64,000 nt of DNA from Brevibacillus_D fluminis_A (GTDB lineage Bacteria; Bacillota; Bacilli; Brevibacillales; Brevibacillaceae), in assembly GCF_052072235.1 (NCBI RefSeq), contig NZ_CM125436.1:3652001-3716000 (forward strand). The letters run 5' to 3'. Below are positions 9,527 to 17,116 of this stretch, in pieces. Below the pieces are notes generated by a model. The model was not told the DNA's origin. It did no database searches and saw only the letters and a list, made by a program, of their open reading frames with translations. Position 1 is the first letter of the stretch; the number at the start of each line of letters is the position of its first letter. The translations under genes and the position numbers were made by a program.

Positions 9527-10144
9527 ATGTCCAGCTTGAGTCGTACCGTCGGCAACCCGACCACGGGGGAATCCGTCACGTTCATCAAGACCACTGATGA
9601 GACCAATGGCGAATACTTGCTGTTCCGCACGGATTTGCCCCCGAATAACGGTATCTTTCTCCACTACCATACCGCATTTGTCGAAACTTTTGAAGGGCTG
9701 ACAGGCGTTCTGGACGTGACGTTGGACGGAAAAAAAATCCCGCTGAAAAAAGGCGACATGGCCGTCATCCCGAAAGGTCACACGCACGGCTTCTGGAACA
9801 ATACCGACCAATTCGTCAGCTTCACCGCCGAAATCCGCCCCGCCGACACATTCGAAGCTTTCGTCCGCTGCGGGTATGGCTTGGATACGGATGGACGCAG
9901 CTACTACAACCCGCTGCTAAAAATTTATTTGCCGAAAAACCCGCTGCTCCTCGGAACGCTGTTTGAACTGGGCGAGTTTTATGTCCCGTACTTGCCGCGC
10001 TTCCTGCAAAAAGGCATCTTCGGCGCTCTGGCCGCGCTCTCCCGCTGGACCGGAGCCGCCAAGACGATGGAAAAATACTACAAAGAGACTCCGCAAACGG
10101 CACCAGCGTCCAAGCTGGACGAACCGGAGCAATTTTCTTCGTAA
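9527..10144 (+). CDS. Cupin-domain protein
   Basis: This 205-residue protein has a single cupin barrel in its first 110 residues. The metal-site motifs are visible: HYH followed by E in the FLHYHTAFVETFEG segment, and later GDMAVIPKGHTHGF with the final histidines. The C-terminal half is a helical extension (YVPYLPRFLQKG) seen in small cupins of unknown substrate. There is no signal peptide. A TTGGAGG site precedes the ATG. No terminator is evident downstream, and no metabolic partner is adjacent, so the reaction cannot be named. Confidence 0.85.
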   Translation: MSSLSRTVGNPTTGESVTFIKTTDETNGEYLLFRTDLPPNNGIFLHYHTAFVETFEGLTGVLDVTLDGKKIPLKKGDMAVIPKGHTHGFWNNTDQFVSFTAEIRPADTFEAFVRCGYGLDTDGRSYYNPLLKIYLPKNPLLLGTLFELGEFYVPYLPRFLQKGIFGALAALSRWTGAAKTMEKYYKETPQTAPASKLDEPEQFSS

Positions 10145-10458
10145 GATTGCGCCGCTTTTGGAAAGCAGGCCGATCCGGCTTCCTCGCTTCGCGCATCCAG
10201 GAAAATATTTTTTACTTCCATCATACTATATGGAACGAGCTTCATCTCATTTTCTTTTCCGCGTATCCAATCATCGCCATAGGCGCTGCCCGGGAATTGC
10301 AGGAAGCCCCCTCCGCCCAATCGCTGTAATCGGCGGAGGAGTCTGCGTTCCGGGTTCCTTCGCAACACGAGCGGGTTGCCCTGTACCACAGAAAAGAGCC
10401 CCTGTCTGCACAGGAGCTTGGTTGCCATTCCATCGTGTTCATTTTTCCGTTTTGCCTG
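10145..10458. other. Intergenic region without a supported gene
   Basis: This region lies between the convergent cupin gene and the small last gene of the MoxR/VWA operon. Small open frames exist on both strands, but none has a ribosome site with a family-like product. One short hairpin, CCTGT-CTGC-ACAGG, is near 10400-10415 but has no T run. I see no clear terminator and no RNA gene. Confidence 0.4.
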
Positions 10459-10752
10459 TTACGGCTGGTTGTCTTCAGCGCCCGTCTCCGCCATGCTCAC
10501 ATACTGGCACAAGTAAAAATAGCGGCGAACCAGTTCCCCTACATCCGCCCGGCTGTCCCGGACATAACAGGCGCCCGCTTCCGCCAGCTGTTCGAGCAGC
10601 GAGCAAAGAAAGCCCATGTCCAGCTCTCTTGCCTCATCACAAAGGGCGTGCAGTTCTTCCACGTCTTTTGCATCCGTTTTCGCCAGGCCTTTCACCAAAA
10701 GCCGTTCGCTCCATTCCGTCAACCTGTCGGCAAGCTGTGCAACTGCATCCAT
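10459..10752 (-). CDS. Small helical protein at the end of the MoxR/VWA/SWIM operon
   Basis: I do not recognise a family. With the ATG at 10752, preceded by GGGGGTGAAGGG, the product is 97 residues, acidic and mostly helical, with no membrane segment and no signal peptide. An alternative GTG at 10770 lacks a ribosome site. The gene starts about 20 bases after the stop of the SWIM gene, so it is probably co-transcribed as the last gene of the operon and may be a regulatory or adaptor component. Coding is supported by operon position, spacing and sensible composition; its function is unknown. Confidence 0.6.
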   Translation of the reverse strand: MDAVAQLADRLTEWSERLLVKGLAKTDAKDVEELHALCDEARELDMGFLCSLLEQLAEAGACYVRDSRADVGELVRRYFYLCQYVSMAETGAEDNQP

Positions 10753-10772
10753 GCCGCCCTTCACCCCCACGC

Positions 10773-12413
10773 TTAAAAGTCCAGCTTCAGATTGCTGAGC
10801 GATGCATCCTTTAGCATGCTGATCGGCTCAATCGCATCGTCCACCTGTCGGGCAAGGATATAAAAATCCCGCAGCCCCAACAGCTCGCGGCTTTTTTCCA
10901 GAAAGCGGACGCTGCCCGCCCACTCCTTGTTGTAAGGAATCGTCAGCGGAAGCTGATTTCCTTTCGCATCTTCGACCGTGATGAGGAAGGTTTGCGTTTT
11001 TTGGTCAAAATGCGTCTGTGCCACATGACTCGCTTTCAGCATCATCAGCTGTTCGCGGCGATCGGCGAAAAGCTGCCGCCCTTCATTGCCGCGCACCTGT
11101 GCCCAATCGGTTACCACCAGTTCGCCCAGCTCCACATCCTCAATCCGCATGCGCGGCTTGATCGCGATGGAGGTCTCCTCGCTTGATGAAAGACGGCGCT
11201 CCCGGTTGACTTTGCAAGTGGTCGCCACAAGCTGCGCGCCGGCGATCTGCTTCATCGTCAGGTCGTGATTCCACGGCGAACGCTTGGCATACTGGTCGGC
11301 GAATGCGAAGGAAACATCCTCATAATAGACAGGTCTTGCCTCGGTATACGTGTAGATGCCGCCGTCATCCGGCGAGTAGAAATAATAGGTGATCCCTTTG
11401 TACGCGGAGCGGGTTTCCCACGGATTGGCGCCCAACGCGTACAGCTGCAAGCGCGGAATCGGGTAGTATCTGCTTTTGAAGCGTCCGAGCAGCTGCGCTT
11501 TTTGCTCCACGGTAGCCGTTGTTTGCTCCAGCGCTTCGAGATTCATGATTACGCGCGTCAGCCGCTTGCGAAACAAGTCTTTGGAGAAGCGGACATGCCG
11601 CTTGAAAAACAGCCCCAGCTCGCCATTGATCCCGCGTATCTCCCGCTCCAGATTCGGCAGATTACCGTTATGCGCCGCGATCGCCAGCACCTCCAGACGG
11701 TCGCATACCGTCTGCGGCAGCTTTGCCAGACCGGTGGCGGCAATCTGCGCGATGAGCGCGCGGGTATCGGAGACGACATCCGCCGAATAGGTCACATCGA
11801 TCGTGCGTTGATGCAGCTGTTCAAAATCGGTTATTCCATGCCGCATGCGGTAGCGGATGAGCGCTTCCAGCCGATGGATACAGCCCGCCTTTTCCTTGCA
11901 GCTGCACATGCTTTTGGCAATGTCCGCCTCTTCCAGAAACGAAACTTCCACGCCTTGAAAGGTCAACGCAACGGTGAGAAACGCCCCCTCCGCAATCGCC
12001 AGCTCTTCTTCATAGTGAACCCGGAACAGCACCTCATCGATCTGCGACTCTGTAAAGTGACGGCAAAGCGTATCGATCGGCTGCGTCAGAATCCAGCTGA
12101 AATCGGCCGTCGGTGCTTGCGCCTCGATCCCCTCCTGCCGGTGGTAGGAGAGGATCGCGAGCAGCACATGCTTGCAAATTTTATCGGACGGGCATGTGCA
12201 GGAAAAGCGCTCGATCTGATCGGTCAGCTGGCAGACCGTACCGTCATCAAGCGTGCACGTCACTTGGTCCGCCTGGAATTCGTACGTCACCTGCGCACCC
12301 TTTTCCAGCTCTTTTTGCGCCCGGTTGTACAAGCCTTTGTTTGCGTATTTGATCAAGTATTCTTCCGTACAAAGAGCGACAAAGCGATGAAACTGTGTCG
12401 AAAAGTCCCCCAT
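10773..12413 (-). CDS. SWIM zinc-finger protein, YehQ-like, with two SWIM motifs
   Basis: This 546-residue protein carries a CxCx(n)CxH SWIM motif, CTCPSDKICKH (C72, C74, C80, H82), and a second similar one, CSCKEKAGCIH (C170, C172, C178, H180). SWIM fingers bind zinc and mediate nucleic-acid or protein contacts. The rest is uncharacterised sequence of the size expected for the E. coli YehQ family. The ATG at 12413 lies 4 bases after the stop of the DUF4132 gene; its ribosome site is weak, which suggests translational coupling. It is the fifth gene of the MoxR-DUF5682-VWA-DUF4132-SWIM operon. SWIM-type members recur in such clusters; a substrate- or nucleic-acid-sensing role is inference. Confidence 0.82.
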   Translation of the reverse strand: MGDFSTQFHRFVALCTEEYLIKYANKGLYNRAQKELEKGAQVTYEFQADQVTCTLDDGTVCQLTDQIERFSCTCPSDKICKHVLLAILSYHRQEGIEAQAPTADFSWILTQPIDTLCRHFTESQIDEVLFRVHYEEELAIAEGAFLTVALTFQGVEVSFLEEADIAKSMCSCKEKAGCIHRLEALIRYRMRHGITDFEQLHQRTIDVTYSADVVSDTRALIAQIAATGLAKLPQTVCDRLEVLAIAAHNGNLPNLEREIRGINGELGLFFKRHVRFSKDLFRKRLTRVIMNLEALEQTTATVEQKAQLLGRFKSRYYPIPRLQLYALGANPWETRSAYKGITYYFYSPDDGGIYTYTEARPVYYEDVSFAFADQYAKRSPWNHDLTMKQIAGAQLVATTCKVNRERRLSSSEETSIAIKPRMRIEDVELGELVVTDWAQVRGNEGRQLFADRREQLMMLKASHVAQTHFDQKTQTFLITVEDAKGNQLPLTIPYNKEWAGSVRFLEKSRELLGLRDFYILARQVDDAIEPISMLKDASLSNLKLDF

Positions 12414-12417
12414 ACGC

Positions 12418-15400
12418 CTATGTTCCCGTCGCCCGCTTGATATCGTAAATGGTTTCGCTGAACACGCGCGGTGAAATGTCCGCAATCGCCAGGCGCTGGT
12501 CGCGCTGATAATAATGGTAGCGATCCCGCTTGTTGCGGTAGAAGCCCAGCTCTTCCAGGCTGATGTCATCAAGCCCGTCGTAATAGGTGATGCTCGTGCC
12601 GCTGAATGTAAGCTCGACGATCATGTCTCCGTACTCTTTGTAAAACTCGTGATACCAGCCGCCATCCTGTGCCATCCCTTTGTACCACCCGTATTTTTCC
12701 AGGCTTTTCGGGAAGGCCGTCGGCGAATACTCGCCTTCGGTGAACCGGGCCACCTTGTTGCTGTTCGTCTCCTCATCCGTCGGGAAAAACAGCTCGCGGC
12801 CGAGCTGTGCGAACGGCTGGGTAATTTCATAATCGTCGAGCTGCGTCTGCCATGCGTCCCGCTCGTCAGCTGAAAGCTCGATCGGATGGACGAGGCCGAT
12901 CATCGCATCGTCCTGCAGCTCGTATTCGTCTTCGTCCACGGTATTGAATGTCCCGTCATCCATATAGCGGAACGTCTCTTTCAGCCCGCTGTCGTCATAC
13001 ACGCCCCAGATCAGCCCGATCGCGAATTTTTGCATCAGCACATTGTCCACAAACAGGCTTCTCCATGCCGCCGTGTTCCACAGCCGGTTTTTGGACAGCG
13101 ATTCTTCCAGACGAAGCCCTTGAATGGTGACGAGGTTTTTCAAGTCTTTTTTCAATTGGGCAAAATCCGCCTTGGCCGCTTCCGCCAATGCAACATCGTC
13201 TTTTTGCCCGGGTGCCGGCAAGCTTTTCACCGCTTTGCCCGTCTCGTCATTCGTGATCACCAGAGACAACTCATTGTTGACCTTGACCGTGAAGCTGCGT
13301 TGGCCATAGCTGAACACCCGCTTGCCGGCCGCATCGAAGCCAAGTGTCGTGACCAGGCGATCCTCCAGCTCCTCCGGGGTGATCTGCAAATGGTCGGCGG
13401 CCATTGCCAACGCTTCAAACGCGGCATTTTTTACCTGTCTGTTTTTGACGGTCCGCTTGATGTGGTCGATCGTGCGCAGGGCGGTCAGCTCCTCCATGAA
13501 GGAGAGCGCCCGGACTGCATCGGAGGCGAGCGCGCCTCGGCCGATGTCCGCCCACTCCTTGATCCGGGAGGCGAGCACGTCGGCAACGCGACGATCGCCA
13601 AGCCCCGCCGCGAGGAACATGACCCATTTTTCCTTCGCGACCGCATTGTTGTCGATCCAGACGTTGAGCACATCCAGCGTCAGATCGGCGAGCGAGCGCG
13701 GATCAGCGGTTTCTTTCAGTGCGAGCACGTTCGGGTTGGGACCTGTCGTGAACTCGATGGAGTGGGTCAGCGCGTACTCGATGATCTCGCTGCCAAGCTC
13801 ATTGCCAGCGTGATCCTTGACTTGTGGCAGGCGGTCGAGGGCAAGCCATTTCAGGCGCGTGAGCTTGCGTTTGTCCACCATCGCGCCCCATGCAGCCTGC
13901 GCATTCGCCGCTGTTTGCCCCTCCAGGTCGAGCATGGTTTGGAGCATCGTCTTGAACTTGGTGTTCGTCTCTTTAGCCAAAAGCTCCTGAAGCACCTCCC
14001 GATGGTCAGGCAAGGTGCGCAGCGCATCGAGGGCGAACTCCTTCACCTTTGCCTTCTTTTCCGACTGGTACACCCGGACAATCAGCTCCTTGTCCTGTGC
14101 GCCGGTGAACGCGGCAAGCGCAAGCCCGCTCACTTTTTTCGAGCTGTCCTGCAGCCCCAGCACGATCGCTTGCTCGAAATGCTCGGCGTGGCCGAGCTTC
14201 TTTTGCTCCACGACGGTTTCCATGATGGAAAGGCGCGCCTCGGCCCCAAGCTGTGCGTAATGGGCGAGCGATTTGCCCAGATTGCCCGCGATGACGGCCT
14301 TGTAGATTTGTTCGGGCGGGCTGAAATAATACGACGAGCCTTTCATGTTGAGCAGCTGGAACAAAAATTGGTCCGCGTTCGCTTCCGGCTCATCTGCGTA
14401 AAGCGCAAGCAGCTGCACCGGGTCGAATGCGTCCGAGGTGAACAGGGAATAAATCAGCCGCATGCTTGCTCCATTCGCTTCGGCCTTGCTCAAGTAAATG
14501 AAGAAGCGGCGAAACAGCGGATGTTCCATCCCGAGGAACGTGAGCAACAGCAAGGGCCCTTTCACATCATGCGAGTGAAGGCCTCCCTGATTCCCCTTTC
14601 CCTGTTCAGCAGCCTGGAACAGCTCTTCCACTGTGATGCGTTCGGTCAGGAATTGATAGAGCTTGTGCAGGCGGCTGTCGGCTTTTAAGGAAGACAGCAC
14701 GATCTCCTCGAGACTTTCGCCAAGCTCGATGCCGTGGTCATGCAGCGTTTTGTGCAAAAACCCTTTGAGCAGCGGATCGGACGCCAACTGTATGGCACGC
14801 TCCGATTTGGCAGGTTCGGCAAGCGCACGGGTTTTCAGCATATCCCAGTCAATCTGATAGGACCGCAGCTCTTGTGTCAGGTAGATGATCAGGCCATACG
14901 GCTCCGATGTCGGCACAAGCCCGTCAAGCAGTTCATCCGTACGCTTTGTTTCACCGTAGTCGAACTGCGTCAAATCATAGATGAGATCGAGCGGGATGAT
15001 TTCGTACTGGATCTTCGCCGCGTCCAGAAGCAAGCGGTCGATGACATCGAGCTTTTGGTTAAAATGCGTTTTGCCGCCGTACAGATTTACCCGATACAAC
15101 AGCGCGGTGCTGAGCAAAGTGGAATAAAGCTTGAATTCCGCGTGGCTGAGCGGTTTTTCCTGGTTTTTATCGGTCGCAAACCCTGCTTTTGCGCAGACGA
15201 GCGCCACTTTTTCTTGCAAAAGCTGGCGATCCAGATTGATCAGCGACGTGCATTCCTTGCGCGGGAGCGGATGGGTCGCAAGCTTCTCATTGACCGCCGA
15301 CAGCTCGCGTCTTACTTCATCGTCGTTTTCGGTCAGCACCGCGATGAGCAGCGGATGCAGGCGCGACTTGGCCGGTTCGAGATAGCCGGGTTCGACGCGC

Positions 15401-15921
15401 AATAGCGTGTGCAGCATGACCATCATATGGACGGCACCTTTTGTCACGGCATACGAATTTTTCAGGCTGGATTGGTAATCGCCAAGCAGCTCGTCGAAAT
15501 AAAAATCGAGGACCGATCCCCCCATCTGCTCTTTTACCGAGCGAAACTGGGCGACAAGCTGCTCTCCTTTTTCCTCCGGGTCGCGGCGATCGCGGCCGAG
15601 CCCGACTGCCTCAAAAAAATCATCGAGGATGATGCGCAGCACATTGCTTTTTTGCCGCTTGTTGTCGGCCGTGCGGAACAGCACGTCGGCCGCGCGGTAA
15701 AACGTGGCATCCATGCCGCGTCTTCCGATTTTTTCCAATGTCGACATCGTATCGTACGCGTACATCTTGGGCGTGACAAGAATGCTCGGGAACTTGTCGG
15801 TTTCGCCGGACACATAATCCGCCAGCTGCTCGTAGTGATCGGCATCCAGCCTGTATTCGCGGGCAAATTTATCGGCAAACTGCGAGATGAGCGGTTCGAT
15901 AGTGCTCTTTTTCAGTACCAT
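12418..15921 (-). CDS. DUF4132 protein, YehI/MolR-like, HEAT-like repeats
   Basis: This 1167-residue soluble protein begins at an ATG (15921) behind GAGGAGG; the longer frame to 16095 lacks a ribosome site. The N-terminal two thirds are helical and repeat-like (HEAT-like by appearance, including LVARFRS-type and DALRTLPDH segments). The C-terminal third holds the DUF4132 signature: LEDRLVTTLGF, YGQRSFTVKV, then YEITQPFAQLGRELFF and a WYHEFYKEYGD segment. The E. coli relative YehI (MolR) belongs to the same yeh cluster; its biochemical role is not established. By position between the VWA and SWIM genes it is probably the large scaffold or target-recognition partner of the MoxR/VWA pair; that role is inference. 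Confidence 0.85.
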   Translation of the reverse strand: MVLKKSTIEPLISQFADKFAREYRLDADHYEQLADYVSGETDKFPSILVTPKMYAYDTMSTLEKIGRRGMDATFYRAADVLFRTADNKRQKSNVLRIILDDFFEAVGLGRDRRDPEEKGEQLVAQFRSVKEQMGGSVLDFYFDELLGDYQSSLKNSYAVTKGAVHMMVMLHTLLRVEPGYLEPAKSRLHPLLIAVLTENDDEVRRELSAVNEKLATHPLPRKECTSLINLDRQLLQEKVALVCAKAGFATDKNQEKPLSHAEFKLYSTLLSTALLYRVNLYGGKTHFNQKLDVIDRLLLDAAKIQYEIIPLDLIYDLTQFDYGETKRTDELLDGLVPTSEPYGLIIYLTQELRSYQIDWDMLKTRALAEPAKSERAIQLASDPLLKGFLHKTLHDHGIELGESLEEIVLSSLKADSRLHKLYQFLTERITVEELFQAAEQGKGNQGGLHSHDVKGPLLLLTFLGMEHPLFRRFFIYLSKAEANGASMRLIYSLFTSDAFDPVQLLALYADEPEANADQFLFQLLNMKGSSYYFSPPEQIYKAVIAGNLGKSLAHYAQLGAEARLSIMETVVEQKKLGHAEHFEQAIVLGLQDSSKKVSGLALAAFTGAQDKELIVRVYQSEKKAKVKEFALDALRTLPDHREVLQELLAKETNTKFKTMLQTMLDLEGQTAANAQAAWGAMVDKRKLTRLKWLALDRLPQVKDHAGNELGSEIIEYALTHSIEFTTGPNPNVLALKETADPRSLADLTLDVLNVWIDNNAVAKEKWVMFLAAGLGDRRVADVLASRIKEWADIGRGALASDAVRALSFMEELTALRTIDHIKRTVKNRQVKNAAFEALAMAADHLQITPEELEDRLVTTLGFDAAGKRVFSYGQRSFTVKVNNELSLVITNDETGKAVKSLPAPGQKDDVALAEAAKADFAQLKKDLKNLVTIQGLRLEESLSKNRLWNTAAWRSLFVDNVLMQKFAIGLIWGVYDDSGLKETFRYMDDGTFNTVDEDEYELQDDAMIGLVHPIELSADERDAWQTQLDDYEITQPFAQLGRELFFPTDEETNSNKVARFTEGEYSPTAFPKSLEKYGWYKGMAQDGGWYHEFYKEYGDMIVELTFSGTSITYYDGLDDISLEELGFYRNKRDRYHYYQRDQRLAIADISPRVFSETIYDIKRATGT

Positions 15922-15976
15922 TTGACTTCCTCCTCTTTCCCCAACTCCAGGTTTGCTTTTGGTCGGCGGCGCTTTG

Positions 15977-17116
15977 TCAGCGAATGATTTTGCCGATCCA
16001 CCGGGACAGTTCATCCGGGGTGATCGCCGCCACATGGGCGCCCATATCAGCCAAAATGCGGGCGGCATTTTTGTTGTAGACGGTGTTGCCCGCAAAATCC
16101 AGCGCTGTCAGCACGAGAAACGTGCAGCCCGAATCGATGATCTCCTTGCTGATGCGGTACATCTCATGGATCGGGTAGCCTTCCTCAAGATCGCTGACCA
16201 GGATAAAAATCGTTTTGGCCGGATTATCCAGCAACGTTTGGCTGTACTTCAACGCTTTTGCGATGTGCGTGCCCCCGCCCAGCTGCACGGACATCAAGAG
16301 ATCGACCGGGTCTTCCAGCTGGTTGCTCAAGTCGACGACCTTCGTGTCAAAAATGACCAGATTCGTTTTCAGCGCGGCCAAATGGTGAAAAATGCTGGCC
16401 ATCACGGCGCTGTAAATGACCGAATCCATCATGCTGCCGCTCTCGTCGACGGTGATGATGATGTTCCATTTGTTATGCTGCTGGACGTTGCTGGTAAAAT
16501 ACAGCTCATCGATGATCAGCCGCTTGTTGGCGCGGTCATAGTTTTTCAGATTTTTGCGAATCGTCTTTTTGTAATCGAGGTTTTTCAGCGATTTGACATA
16601 GCCGCGCTTGTGCCGGTTGCGCTTGCCCGTGATGCTGGCATGAATCTCGGACTCCAGCTGCCGCTTCAAATCGTCGACCACCCTGCGCACGATGTCCTTG
16701 GCGCTTTTGATGACCTCGCCTTTCATGTAGCCTTTGAACTGCAAAATGTTTTTCAACAGCGCCATGTTGGGCTCAAGCTTCTCCAGCACTTTCTTGTCGG
16801 TCAACAGCTCGGTCATTTTGTATTTTTCGATGGCCTGCTTCTCCAAAATTTCCACGGTTTTTTTCGGGAAGATCGTGCGGATCTTGTGCAGCCAGGTGGG
16901 CACGGTCAGCTGGGAGGCGCCCTGCCCTCCGCCTTTGCGGTAACCCTGGTCCTCGCCATATTCGCGGTTGTAGAGATAGCTTAAGATGTCATCGATCTCG
17001 CCGTAGGCGAATTCGGCTTCCTCGTAACCCTCCGCCTCCGCAAGCGAGTCCCCCGCCCCTTCGCCGAGAAGCAGCCGCCAGCGGTTCAACGTTTCTCGAT
17101 TTACATGAGGCTCCAT
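15977..17116 (-). CDS. VWA-domain protein, YehP-like
   Basis: This 379-residue cytosolic protein has a helical, basic N-terminal half and a C-terminal von Willebrand A domain with a complete metal-ion-dependent adhesion site: DESGS (D224, S226, S228), T283 (GGGTH) and D309 (SDLEEG). MoxR AAA ATPases are typically encoded beside VWA proteins and act with them in metal-insertion or chaperone-like remodelling (CoxD-CoxE, RavA-ViaA, ChlI-ChlD). The start overlaps the end of the DUF5682 gene by 16 bases and has an AAAGGAG site. It is the third gene of the operon. A TM segment and signal peptide are absent. Confidence 0.88.
   Translation of the reverse strand: MEPHVNRETLNRWRLLLGEGAGDSLAEAEGYEEAEFAYGEIDDILSYLYNREYGEDQGYRKGGGQGASQLTVPTWLHKIRTIFPKKTVEILEKQAIEKYKMTELLTDKKVLEKLEPNMALLKNILQFKGYMKGEVIKSAKDIVRRVVDDLKRQLESEIHASITGKRNRHKRGYVKSLKNLDYKKTIRKNLKNYDRANKRLIIDELYFTSNVQQHNKWNIIITVDESGSMMDSVIYSAVMASIFHHLAALKTNLVIFDTKVVDLSNQLEDPVDLLMSVQLGGGTHIAKALKYSQTLLDNPAKTIFILVSDLEEGYPIHEMYRISKEIIDSGCTFLVLTALDFAGNTVYNKNAARILADMGAHVAAITPDELSRWIGKIIR

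Noticed and set aside
10242..10442. 66-residue minus-strand frame in the gap after the cupin gene
   Set aside because: Weak start context and unusual composition; nothing supports translation.
12886..14688. 600-residue open frame on the plus strand
   Set aside because: It is antisense to the DUF4132 gene, has no ribosome site and no recognisable motif; high GC in third positions makes such shadow frames long.
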